Below, in pieces: positions 52,401 to 60,345 of a stretch of 64,000 bases of DNA. Where the stretch lies: the NCBI GenBank assembly GCA_949126835.1, contig OX421500.1:28251991-28315990 (forward strand). The letters are read 5' to 3'. The DNA is from Anisus vortex. Lineage: Eukaryota; Mollusca; Gastropoda; Planorbidae. Each line of letters opens with the position of its first letter. The stretch's first letter is position 1. The notes beneath the pieces were generated by a model. The model worked only from the letters and a program-made list of their open reading frames with translations. It ran no database searches and had not been told where the DNA came from. Made by a program: the position numbers and the translations under genes.

Positions 52401-55400
52401 ATCTAACTTCCTAATTGTATTCATTGTTGTTAGGTTTGGTGATCATGTTTAATGTTACGGTTTTTAACTAGATTTTTATCAAAACAAAGAAACTCAGAAG
52501 GACTCGGGTATGTTTTAGTCTTTGTGCCTTGCATTATCGATAATTTTAAATATTAAACATTCGTTAGTATACAAATAGTTGTATATAAATTACATTATTC
52601 CAATTTGATGTTTTTACCTATTTTAGCGCCAGCTATAGTTTACGAATTCAGAAATAAGAAAATCCACGTATCGGACAGAACAGCTACGGACGTTCAGACA
52701 GATACATGTAAGTCTTTGATTAGTTTGTTACTATCTATTGTTTTGCGTATGTCGTCTGGTTATTGATTAAAACTTGTATATGCTAATATTCCATTTATGC
52801 CAATGCTATTAGTCCTAAAATGCCAATGGTCCAAATATGCCAAAGGGCTAAATATGCCAAAGATCCTTATATGCTCTTAATGGGTTAATATTTTGCCCAT
52901 TAAACATTGATTTATGGTATTTTATAGTTCTATATGTCCATTATGAGTATAACTTCTAGATTCTTCGATCTGTCATAAATTTCACAGGACAGATAACAGT
53001 TTATGATGGATCAAATAACACTTAATTTGCAGCACAACATTTATTTATATATATATATATATATGTATATCTATCACATGAACATGAATTATAATATAGT
53101 TCCAATTTATAGAATGCATCTCACTCTGAGTTTGATATTAAATCACTCCATTATAACTTTCATATCATCTTATCAGCTCAAGCTTCTGAAGTTAACTAAC
53201 ATATATTCAGCTCTCGTCACATGATCATTCGCTCTTTTTTCCTAATTTTTCTCGTGAATCTCAAGACTTAAAGCTAGCAACGCAATTTCCACAGAACTAA
53301 CTGTGACGTAGAAATCATGATTGACATTCAAGGACAATGATTGAAATTCCCCTTTTAACTCTTACATCTTTATATTCAATTGAAATACATGGGTCATTTC
53401 CCCTTGACCATTGTTTACTCATCAAATTGTCATTACAGTTATTTATAAGGCTTTATCATAATATGCCAACAGTCCAAACATGCCAATAGTGCGAATATGC
53501 TAACTGTCCAAATATTCAAAGTGTCCACATATGCAAATAGTCCGAAAACGCCATAAATGTCAAAATATGACAATAGTCTAAATATACAAATAGTCCAAAT
53601 ATACCAACGGTCCAAAATGCTAATTACATATAGTAGTTCCAAAAACAATTACTTAATGTCTTTAGTAATCAATTTTAGTTAAATAATGTACAAAAAAAGA
53701 TTGTGTATCTAAATTTCCTGATTTTTTTTTTACTTCGAAAACTTTAGTTAGCATTATATCATCACTAAAAGAGATGAAAACATTAGTTAGCATTATATCA
53801 TCACTAAAAAAAGATGATTACTTATAACTTCCTCTATCTTTTATTTTTCTCACTTACCAGAAACACACTGAAAACAGAACACAGTTTTAGTCCTCATAAT
53901 TATATATCGTATAAATTGAAAAAGATTTGACTTAAACATTAATAAAGCTATGTATCAAAATCTATAACATATATGAATAACTAATACTCTTAACTCTATT
54001 GCTCTTAAGACATTGCATCCTGTCCACATTACGACGTAAACATACTTAATAAATATAATCGGATCAGATAATAACATATATTATAGATTATTTTTTTAAT
54101 ATAATATTATATCCTTACATTTGCTGGTCATAAATGTATAGTTAATAAACTGATTTCGTTAACATTGTTTAGGATAAGATAACTTTTTATTTCTTCATAT
54201 TAACACACATATGATTTTGCAACATTTTAAAGCAAATATTAGATATAGTTTAGGATAAAAATAATCATATATTTCTGTAATTGTTATGTAAATATTTTGT
54301 GTTTGTTTTTAAAAATCAGGTAAACGTCAAGACAAAACTTTACAAACAGGTAGTTTTTATATATAATTTTTTTTAAAGTACTTTGGATATTTCATTATAA
54401 CATATATGGTACCATATCATCTATTTTATAGCTTAGGTTTAGTTTATACAATATTTGATACTCTTCTATTCGATAGATGAAGTTATTCAAGTCGACAAGC
54501 ACATTCTTACTGGTGAGATAGATGCAGTTATATTAATTTTTAAACATATTAATAATAATAAGTTTACATACACGTACTAAATTATACTTTAAGGTACAGA
54601 TAATGGTTTAAATATTTTTTCGTATGTTTGTTATTTAATTTGACTTATACATCTTTTGAATTATAAATCTAACTAGTGTTTAGGTAGTCTACGTATGTGT
54701 AAAGTGTTTCAGCTTCATTGGGCTGACCACATCATCCACACATGCACTCAACACACATTTACTATATACACAGGAATACGCATACACATATATCCTTTTA
54801 CTTGCAGATAAAATTGAGCAACCAGAGAAACAAGTTCAAACAGGTGCGTTCATTAAAATGTTTTAAATGATATAGTATAGACATTGGCACATCCACGGGG
54901 TTAAGCCTGTAACATTATATGAATATTACGGCACGAGCCTCTAAATATGTGGCAAGCCAGTGTGAATTTGTCCTAAAAATAACATAATAATGACAGTATA
55001 TTAGTTTTTTGGAAACTCAAGTGTAACTCACTCGGTTTTTGGCTAGTTGTTGTCTATGGAGGTATTTCATTTCTAATGGTGTAATTCAATAGACCGTCAA
55101 ACAAATGTATATTGAGCTGATTATTGAGTTTGTTTGCTGTAACGAGGTAATATGTGGCACTAAACATAAGAAACATTTTATGAATCAATAAATACTGGCA
55201 ATATAGGTAATACGCCCAAAATGTTAATAATCTATTGCGATGTTTCACCTTTGAAATTTTTTAAACATTATAAGATGTTCGTTAGTTTATGGAGAAAATG
55301 TGCAGCAGTTCAGAATTAGCCTGTTATTGCTTCCCATTCGTGCACTATTGCTCACTTATACCTTCAACTTGCATTATTCCCCCACCCACGTTGCAATGAT

Positions 55401-57533
55401 GGCTGTACATACAATATTTTTCAGAAAAAATAATATTGAAAACACCTAAATAAAAAAAAAATATCTTCAATAAACCTAATTATTATTTTTTTATATCGAT
55501 AAATAGATTTTGCACTTGTTCAGAATCTATTGCAGTCCCTGACGTGTACTATACTCCCCTCACATACATACAATATTACCCCCCCCCCCCCACCCCACAC
55601 TCACTTACATCAACTGTATCCTTGCAATCTCACCTCCCCCAACCTTTCACTATTTGCACCCCATTCCCCTGTATTTTAATTACGTTTATTTAAAACTGCG
55701 ACATATGTAGTTTCTAATCCGAGACTTTTAAAATTGCTGTCTGAATACGGTGCCATTACCTTATAACCAATATAATAAAATAATAAACCTAAAAAAGAAG
55801 TTATTAAATTATTGACACCTTTTTACTGTAAGCAAGAAACACAATGCAATCGTCGAGCATGAAATGAATACAATTATAACAAAATCTTAAGGAGGACATT
55901 TTTGTTTATTTCTATAGAACCTGGTGTATCGGTCGCTACACAGAAAGAGAAACGTAAGTTAACAAATGGAAATACAAAATAATTTAAATAATTGAATAAT
56001 AATCTATATTAATTCAAATCTAACTAGGTTGAATATATTATAATAAATAATATAATATATATACATTTTAAAACTATTTTTTATTATGGAACGTTAATAA
56101 GTTAGGTTTCATATATCTGCAATTATATACATTTATAATAAATTTACAGCTTAAAATATTGTACAGACTCTTTTTAATATTATATGTTTTGTTTTTCTAG
56201 CAATACAACGTTTAATGGATCAGCGAACACAAACCAGTAAGTCACATTAGTCGTTTGGTTCAAAGTACAAGTCGAGTATCTGTTATTCAGTGCAGATATT
56301 ATAATACACTTTCATTTTACCAACGGGCGAGTGTGTTTCATGTCTTCGGAAACCTTCGACAACATTAAATAGATTGGGACTTACGGGAAATTAGAGCATT
56401 CGCTGTTTTCTTGCTGGCTTTTTTTTCTTCAATGATACTAGACTATGGCTAGTCTACACTCGATTTTAATGCTTAATCATAATGGTTTTGTAGATATCAA
56501 ACTTTGCTGCTTTAGAACTAACTGAGCGTGACAACCTTCAGGGCTATAGCCCTTAGCACAGGCTAAACGATTTGGACAACCATGGCAAATTAAAGGGCGC
56601 ATGAGTACTCACAAAGGAAGGTGTATCGTATCAGACAGAACCAGAAGAGTCGAAAAGCTTGAAAGCTTATATAAGCTTCTTGGATTAAAAAAAAGAGGGA
56701 TAATAATATATTTTATCCAACGATTGCCATAATGAAGGCATCATTTTTTTTTTTTTTACCCTCTCTTGTTCATATATAAAGAGCAGTACTGTAATACTTT
56801 TTTTTAAATATCTAGCTTTCTTGTTTTATAAATTTCATATTGTGTACTAATTATTAGATTATGACATTCTGACTATTATATTCCAGTTTGGACTCAATCA
56901 AGGGGCATGCAAACAGGTAATTGTTTTCTTTTATTAGTCAGAAATCGTGTCCTTAATTACAATTATGGCCTGTCTTGTTCTGATTTCTGCGGGTTGAAAT
57001 GAATTTGATAGATTTTTATGAAATAAGTATAAAGGTATTCTTAAATTGAATAAACACTATACTGTGTCTTTTGGTGAGGATAATAACGCAGGTATTATAT
57101 TTAATGAAACTATTTCGTTACTTTAATAACCATAGACAATAATACGATGGACTGCTTGCTCTATTTATAGAGCTTGTATGTAATTTTTTAACGTGCACAA
57201 CCAATAAGGCTGTCTTAAATTACTTCTACGCTCCTCGTTGTTTCTTAAATGTTTCCGCCGTATAGAACTTTCTATTTTAATTTTAATTTTTCATTGAGAA
57301 AATCGAAGAGACTAATTAAAACGGAAGTGCAAAGGAAACAACGAATCGGAAATTCCGAAAAGCAGTCTTTCGAGTCAACATATAGCAGAAATACTAAAGC
57401 AAGCGGTCAATGTGTATTATAGTCAATGTAATAACTAGAAATTTCAGAATGCAAAGAAAAATACATACAAAAGATAATCTTTTTGTTTTTTTAGTGCCAG
57501 AATCTTTACAAGTGAAGAAAGCAGTTCGCTAGA
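21918..57533 (+). CDS. TRPM: TRPM-family cation channel, 37 coding exons, 1076 aa
   Basis: Plasma-membrane or organelle cation channel of the melastatin TRP family. Exons: 21918-21929, 22118-22189, 25997-26086, 27056-27152, 27246-27400, 31346-31448, 37060-37157, 37540-37598, 38177-38242, 38369-38490, 39528-39652, 39849-39977, 40662-40749, 42087-42175, 43449-43549, 43797-44031, 44265-44311, 44544-44613, 45217-45348, 45471-45716, 46298-46478, 46578-46731, 47906-48069, 48642-48738, 49931-49971, 50745-50777, 51029-51058, 51295-51330, 52101-52136, 52627-52707, 54320-54349, 54477-54512, 54808-54843, 55918-55953, 56201-56236, 56887-56916, 57496-57533. All are bounded by AG/GT and phases agree throughout (3231 nt, TAG stop). 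The ATG is the first in frame after an acceptor. Melastatin homology region about 1-545, S1-S6 about 587-823, FGEFAIDDL pore at 761-769, [12 protein letters not shown] at the end of S6. No kinase or NUDIX domain. Introns hold many transposons. It is a divergent member; subtype and ion selectivity cannot be read. Confidence 0.9.
22645..23419. mobile_element. Non-autonomous hAT element with 8-bp TSD (TRPM intron)
   Basis: 775 bp bounded by inverted CATAGGTTCTCAAC (14 bp perfect at both ends) and by an 8-bp duplication CTGTAAAG (22637-22644 and 23420-23427). C-rich blocks with CACCGCCCCC and TCGCCCCC lie next to the termini. No transposase frame. The size and termini fit hAT superfamily MITEs. 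Confidence 0.9.
23431..23478. repeat. (GA)n microsatellite
   Basis: Nearly perfect GA dinucleotide tract directly after the hAT target duplication. Confidence 0.95.
23805..25640. repeat. 31-bp minisatellite array, ~59 units (TRPM intron)
   Basis: Unit GATAGAAACAAATGACATCT followed by ATAGAAAGAGT, 31 bp, purine-rich on the plus strand. Units differ mainly in the ATAG segment (CTATAG, CTAGAG or CTCTAG) and in GATAG versus GCTAG. A short variant around ACATCTAAAAAAGAGTG appears near 24505 and 25065, suggesting larger blocks were duplicated. Minus-strand frames of 60-71 residues inside it are artefacts of the repeat. Confidence 0.97.
25739..25808. repeat. (GA)n microsatellite
   Basis: GA dinucleotide tract with a short interruption, about 70 bp. 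Confidence 0.95.
25997..44031 (+). CDS. TRPM: TRPM exons for the melastatin homology region
   Basis: Exons 3-16 (residues about 29-547) encode the cytosolic N-terminal region of TRPM channels. Landmarks: [11 protein letters not shown] for the family's LVISVTGG strand, [18 protein letters not shown] for the AWI-TGG-VGEA segment, [23 protein letters not shown] for the HFILVDDG segment, [19 protein letters not shown] for [29 protein letters not shown], and finally [20 protein letters not shown] with NTTWQKGMP, the WG-TCL-LA and W-G signature before S1. Many positions constant elsewhere are changed (G to R or D), which suggests fast evolution. This is part of the 21918-57533 gene. Confidence 0.85.
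27987..31172 (-). mobile_element. Near full-length RTE-like LINE with 14-bp TSD (TRPM intron, antisense)
   Basis: The insertion is flanked by 14-bp repeats TTTTGAACTAAGTA (27973-27986) and TTTTGAAATAAGTA (31173-31186), one mismatch. The 3' end (left side) has a short TAAG repeat, the tail type of RTE LINEs. A short 5' UTR (31128-31172) precedes the ORF. It lies in the intron between TRPM exons at 27246-27400 and 31346-31448, transcribed opposite to the channel. Confidence 0.9.
27996..31127 (-). pseudogene. LINE endonuclease-reverse transcriptase ORF with one internal stop
   Basis: One frame of 1043 codons runs from ATG at 31127 to TAA at 27996, interrupted only by TAA at 28415-28413, where related elements have Tyr in LLYGAETW. 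APE endonuclease, about residues 60-320: [43 protein letters not shown]. Reverse transcriptase, about 530-800: [56 protein letters not shown] with the catalytic DD. C-terminal [16 protein letters not shown] block. The internal stop removes about 139 residues, so the copy is probably inactive but young. I assign it to the RTE-like group from motif order and tail; exact family not checked. Confidence 0.9.
31800..35722 (+). mobile_element. CR1-like LINE (TRPM intron, sense)
   Basis: Contains one long ORF (32254-35322), a decayed C-terminus to about 35640 and a 3' tail with TTCTTTATAGAAGGAGCGTC and GTAATGTATAAGATAAG. That tail recurs in four other fragments of the window (8205, 21468, 48440, 59876), fixing the 3' boundary. 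The 5' boundary is uncertain, probably between 31.6 and 32.2 kb. No target duplication was found. Confidence 0.8.
32254..35322 (+). CDS. CR1-like ORF: 2A motif, PHD finger, endonuclease, reverse transcriptase
   Basis: 1022 codons. Residues 1-16 form a hydrophobic signal-like stretch. Residues 76-83 read DVESNPGP, the 2A ribosome-skipping consensus DxExNPGP, predicted to separate a short leader peptide from the enzyme. A PHD-type zinc finger follows: C91, C94, C107, C110, H115, C118, C138, C141. APE endonuclease, about 208-425: [44 protein letters not shown]. Reverse transcriptase, about 620-900: [52 protein letters not shown] at 866-869. The frame ends early: near 35275 an A-run length change shifts it away from the continuing C-terminus ([17 protein letters not shown]), and a second shift lies near 35385. 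The 5' two-thirds are intact. Confidence 0.9.
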   Translation: MKLVILVLALVLVRALKLPKHEIVHKQIVINHHNIKDIDNTHAYILLKKISLNHFKHKICRYRQNHLVLFLLLAGDVESNPGPVKTVRDRCNICSKPCTAKQRAIQCDTCDEWYHAACLHMNTPIYIALGNKDASWHCVQCGLPQFSSGLFNSHELDTTNPYSALASPEVNNLDLNKPLARSTPIKKSKKTLFNTKSHKTPNQYHLKTLTINFQSIKNKKADLELLINNEEPDIIAGSETWLSPDIYNTEIFNNNYEIFRKDRSDRHGGVLLAIKSTLIAKEIKLEPQNNIESVFCKISRPNSKPLIVGSVYRPPNSTSEYMSDLCNQLTSIETKYKNAIIWIMWDFNLPDINWNSYSIEKHQNTKEINEMFINTIQNLNLDQINKKPTRNHNILDLFLTNRPGLVLDYEIIPGLSDHDIVRVNNKIKIQISKKPKRIIYFWNKCNTIELHQAAIKFQTNFLTKYNIDSPVEDISQFIKNNLKAIMADSVPTKQTSNKINKCWFNTKLKKLCKQKENLLKKFKVTNSIRLHKKYLKIKHLTQKLSRHLQNEYVNNVISKDNNKNLWSYIKSRKMGTTCISPLKGQNNETYNDNETKANILNTHFASSFSNPGDKEIFINFNKLEEIGNINVDEKGIKQLLTNLKVNKASGPDEIPARLLKELTNEISPIFKILFQASLNQGKVPKDCKLANVTPLFKKGDKSDPGNYRPVSLTSITCKLLEHIIYSSIVNHLDKLNALCPHQHGFRKNRSCETQLIGLIDDLSKGLDNNNQIDAILLDFSKAFDKVHHSSLLKKLKYFGISGPLHQWIQDFLIGREQTVIINGSKSSPITVNSGVPQGTVLGPLLFLIYNNDLPNCINTGTKVRFFADDCIIYRIIMTGKDSELLQKDLDELQKWESNWSMSFHPEKCHLIRVSKKNKQIIANYFIHGKELTQNSNAKYLEEIINDKLSWNPHIDEVIKKSNKTLGFIKRNFYKCNKNIKLKCYLTLVRPILEYAGSVWDPSTKEKNLKIRTNSKKSCKVYN
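35960..36480. repeat. Repeat-like moderately GC-rich segment
   Basis: Composition differs from the flanking intron. It contains GTCGCCTTTTACGACATGC, a string I associate with transposon-derived repeats in other animal genomes. No domain can be read in any frame. The boundaries are approximate and the class unknown. Confidence 0.35.
37325..37425. repeat. (TA)n microsatellite
   Basis: About 100 bp of TA repeats with one CG interruption, in a TRPM intron. Confidence 0.97.
38553..39242 (+). mobile_element. Solo LTR in a TRPM intron
   Basis: 690 bp from TGTCATGTATTAATAGCACC to GTGGTCGTAACA, colinear with the LTRs at 756-1418 and 6049-6752. It sits between the exons ending 38490 and starting 39528, in sense orientation to the channel. 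The flanking four bases (AATG and ATTG) match at three of four positions, so the target duplication is at best decayed. Confidence 0.85.
41285..41350 (+). mobile_element. tRNA-like SINE head or tRNA pseudogene
   Basis: Has an A-box-like TAGCTCAGTGG (41287-41297) and a B-box GGTTCGATTC (41330-41339) at tRNA-like spacing. The anticodon arm does not pair and no acceptor stem closes, so it is not a working tRNA gene. No SINE body recognised. Confidence 0.45.
42244..43264. mobile_element. Non-autonomous hAT element with 8-bp TSD (TRPM intron)
   Basis: 1.02 kb with imperfect inverted termini TAGGGACCGACCGAAA and TAGAGAACGACCGAAA (14 of 16 identical) and a perfect 8-bp duplication GTTAAACA (42236-42243 and 43265-43272). 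Both subterminal regions are full of GAAACCGAA repeats in inverted arrangement (about 42250-42390 and 43115-43260). Short internal frames show no transposase domain. Confidence 0.9.
44265..44613 (+). CDS. TRPM: TRPM exons 17-18: CxxC...CxxC module before S1
   Basis: Two small exons (44265-44311, 47 nt; 44544-44613, 70 nt) sit between the last melastatin-homology exon and the S1 exon. They encode C550-LY-C553 and C567-WH-C570, spaced CxxC-x13-CxxC, the arrangement of a small zinc ribbon. The codon for G563 is split between them. Phases fit only if both are used: joining exon 17 directly to 45217 gives an immediate stop. Confidence 0.7.
45217..48738 (+). CDS. TRPM: TRPM exons 19-24: membrane domain, pore and TRP segment
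   Basis: Exon 45217-45348 gives S1 ([18 protein letters not shown]) and S2. 45471-45716 gives S3, S4 and the S4-S5 linker with [13 protein letters not shown]. 46298-46478 gives S5 and the pore helix with [20 protein letters not shown], so acidic residues E763, D767 and D768 line the filter region. 46578-46731 gives the post-pore loop with C776 and C791, likely a disulfide pair as in other TRPMs, and S6. 47906-48069 gives the TRP segment with [16 protein letters not shown]. 48642-48738 is a helical charged segment. Residue numbers refer to the assembled 1076-residue protein. Confidence 0.9.
46927..47204 (-). mobile_element. Complete tRNA-derived SINE with 11-bp TSD (TRPM intron)
   Basis: 278 bp flanked by ACAAGAGCAGT (46916-46926 and 47205-47215). 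The tRNA-related head on the minus strand has an A-box-like TAGCCGAGCGG (near 47188) and a B-box GGTTCGAATCC (47144-47134). The body contains GGTACCTGACATTAGTTGGG and GTGCTGGCCACA, a central block I recall from mollusc SINEs. The 3' end is A/T-rich. A C-run of about 12 bases abuts the 5' end. Confidence 0.9.
48440..48490 (+). mobile_element. CR1-like LINE 3'-tail fragment
   Basis: AAGGAACGTTTGTAATGTATAA and the following AGATATAATAAGAT match the terminal tail of the CR1-like element with several changes. Confidence 0.5.
48755..49555. repeat. 22-bp minisatellite array, ~36 units (TRPM intron)
   Basis: Unit TGCTGTATGCCAATGTTTAT followed by GT, 22 bp, with T/C variants (GTCAATG or GCCAATG, GTTCATG or GTTTATG). 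It starts about 16 bp after the donor of exon 48642-48738. Plus-strand frames of up to 276 residues arise because the unit lacks stops in all three phases. Retaining the intron would stop translation at once (TCG TAA across the donor), so the array is not coding in this gene. Confidence 0.95.
49931..57533 (+). CDS. TRPM: TRPM exons 25-37: microexon tail with repeated QT motifs
   Basis: After a 41-nt exon come eleven exons of 33, 30, 36, 36, 81, 30, 36, 36, 36, 36 and 30 nt, then the terminal exon with TAG at 57531-57533. Every internal one begins and ends in phase 1, so each can be skipped or repeated without a frameshift. They encode residues 925-1064. Most end in a QT-type motif: TESTQT, SRETQI, TDAQTDT, TDVQTDT, DKTLQT, EKQVQT, DQRTQT and RGMQT, spaced 10-13 residues apart over most of the tail, with a longer gap around the 81-nt exon and a few degenerate units between (EQQA, HILT, ATQKEK). 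The motif resembles the TQT anchor bound by dynein light chain LC8 (DYNLL). No coiled coil or enzyme domain is seen. Very small exons in the 52.7-54.3 kb intron could have been missed. Confidence 0.8.
52780..52880. repeat. Degenerate ATGCCAATRGTCCAAAT repeat, cluster 1
   Basis: Four to five imperfect ~17-bp units of the type ATATGCCAATGGTCCAA in the intron after the exon 52627-52707. Confidence 0.65.
53455..53635. repeat. Degenerate ATGCCAATRGTCCAAAT repeat, cluster 2
   Basis: About ten imperfect ~17-bp units of the same type as cluster 1. The minus-strand frame at 53439-53648 is a by-product. Confidence 0.65.
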
Positions 57534-59875
57534 TTGGAAAATAAATATGGAATTAGCACACACATATTTGTTTATCATATTGATGTTTTAGAAATTTTAA
57601 AAATCATACCTTTTCAGTTGTTGTTTTTTATTATACAATTTTATTATAAAAAAAAAACTGTAACCTATTAGATGATAAAACATTGTGTCGCATTTTATAG
57701 ATTATTATTAAAATGTGTTATAATATAAAAAAAATTCTGGATTTTTTTTATTTACGATTCTAAAATGTTTTATAGTAAAGTATTTTGATAACATTTCCAC
57801 TACTAAATATATATATATATATATATTACACATGAAGTTAGTGAAAATAGTTTACTTTACTTGATTTCAAAGCCCTTATATTTAATACTTTTTTCTTTAA
57901 ATTTATGAGTAATTTTGTAATTCATTTCTTTTTTTAAATTATATCTTATTTGTACTTATGTTAAGCGATTTTATTATGTGTTTGCATATATTTCTTACTT
58001 TATAAATGAATTAATTATTACAAATACTTAGCAACGTGAATGTTTTTGTTTTCGCTAAATTAATTAAATGTATCAATCATTATGGTGTTGTGAAACATGA
58101 TCTCATTTATCATTATCTACATAAGAAGAGCTAATAAGCTAATGCAAACTGAATGTAAAAAAAAACTATCAATTAATGTACATGTAAAAACATAAAACAT
58201 CTCTAATGTACTACCACGTTGTCTATGTACATGTTGTCACTCATTTTTAACTAAAAATCTTCCAATAAATATCTGGTTTCGTAGAAAATGACCGAAACAT
58301 AATGCTCTACATTTATTATATTATTATACCAAACTTGATATATTTTTTAGGTTTCTTGGTGTTTATCGAGAAAAAAAATTTCCTTTTAAATTATAATAAT
58401 TATTTGTATCATCATGTATAAGTAAAAAAATTATAAAGCTAAAAATGTGTTTCTTTTGTTTATTTCCTTCATGGTTGTTTAGATAAATACAATTGCCTCT
58501 TGGTATCCAACTAAAAGATACATCCTTATGTCCAGATTACTATCTATAGTATATGTTACACAAAACTAAATTATTCTTTAAATTTTTGCACACACCTGAA
58601 AAGTAATTATCTTTGGAAAAAAAACAACACGTATCTAGCCATCTAATAAAAACAAAAACGTGTACCCTTTCATATCCCGCACTCTCCTGTAAGTATTACC
58701 CAGTAACTTTTAAAAAAGTAAAAAAAAATCGGTCAAATATTACGTATCTACACAATATTTTTGGGATAGCTTTTATCTCCTAACAATCTTATCGCCAGTT
58801 GGCGGATAGGAGAATGATCTTTACATATTATTATAAGGACTAGTCGTAAATACTGAATAAGCGGCCGTGGACATTAAGAACAATATTCTAACTTGACACA
58901 TAGTACATACGTACAATAAAGGCATAGTCAAGACATAACAAGTGAATTATATCATTGGTAAATAATACATTGAACAATAATAATAATATTAATAATGAAA
59001 ATGATAATACAATAATTTAAGGTATCATGAAAAAAAAATTCAAGGGGGATAATTCAATTTAAGTTTTAAACTGCTTTTTTTATTTTGTCAAGTAAGGGGA
59101 GATGGGGTATCCTGTGATAAGGCTACTAAATAAAATGCCTCATAATAAATCCAAGGAAATTACTGCGAAAAGCGACAATAGTAATATATATCTCTAAGCC
59201 ACGGCAGCCGAGGCCGCTAGTTAGGTATAGCAGTCATCTAAGTGATAAAACTTGAAAAAAAAATATTGCCTTGATGTCGATTTTGGTTGATCAAATACTA
59301 TGGAAGCACAGCCAGAAAGAAAAGCTGAAGTCTGAGACCATGGGCTGATTGGTGCAAAACTGATTGGCACGAAAACCTCAAAATGATAAAACACTATTTA
59401 ATGCCGTCAAACAAGCAAAGAAGTAAAAAAAAAACACGCACAAAATCAGTCCCTTGGGTAAAATAGGTAAAGTAATAGTTTAGCTTTATTAAAAACATTT
59501 TCTAGGAATGTTAACTTATCATTGGCTTTTTTTTCTCTCAATTCTGGCTTCTTCAAATACAAATGGTAAAATCAACAACAAAAAATGGTAAACATGGTTT
59601 TACGTATGTACCAGTAATGCGAGTAATGAATAAACGTTGGGGCTGTCAATAAGTCAATGTTACAAACTTTAAAATCATTTCTTTATATTTTTTTTTTAAT
59701 TCTGACTTAATATAATTTGCTTATACACAAAATAAACATAACGATAAACAAGCCGACATTAATTTGTTCATTGAACAAATTTGCAAGGAATAAATCAGCA
59801 AATGGTTAGTAGTAGAATAATGTCTTATTTTATAAGCAAGAAAACTTTAAAATAGTGATTGTTATATATATAGTT
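57534..59875. other. TRPM 3' UTR and intergenic DNA
   Basis: Follows the TAG at 57533. Several AATAAA hexamers occur (for example near 57540 and 58264), so the polyadenylation site cannot be chosen. No other gene seen; AT-rich throughout. Confidence 0.5.
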
Positions 59876-60345
59876 AAACTTATCTTATTTCATACATTAC
59901 AAACGCTCCTAAAATAAAGAATATTTTTGCGTCCTACGCACATCCGTGGTTTGAGTCTAGTTCTGCATTTCTAAAAGTGTTTTAAATGATGATAAGTGAG
60001 TGGCTTTTCTGGTTTGTTCAGGCAACCCATTCCATGGACGGATGCTACTCGGGAAGAAACATTACTTATAGGCATTTGTTCCCGCATAAGGGATAACAGA
60101 AGTGTTTTTGTCTTTATGTTTATCTGAACATTGTGACAGATTGTCTTTGTGATTTATTTCTAAAATATAAATTATTTTAATCCTTATCTATGACTACTTT
60201 ACTCTTTGCCCTTCTGTACTCTGGTGTTTCTATGTTTACAGTTTAGTGATTAAACTATTGGGGTTACTCTTGTCAGTTGTGAATATTCGCTAGTAATGTT
60301 TCTGAATGTATTCAAAATTGCTCTGTTTTCTTTCTTGATATGCCC
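59876..60345 (-). mobile_element. 5'-truncated CR1-like LINE copy
   Basis: The minus strand aligns with 35300-35722: a C-terminal frame with TFSSRVASVHGM-like remnants around TTCCCGAGTAGCATCCG, a GGAATGGGTTGCCTGAACAA block, and the tail GGAGCGTTTGTAATGTATGA. Broken by stops and frameshifts. It gives an independent view of the 3' part of the family. Confidence 0.8.

Noticed and set aside
56480..56700. Plus-strand [11 protein letters not shown], like half a C2H2 zinc finger
   Set aside because: Only one half-site in a short broken frame inside a TRPM intron; could be an old LINE piece but cannot be supported.
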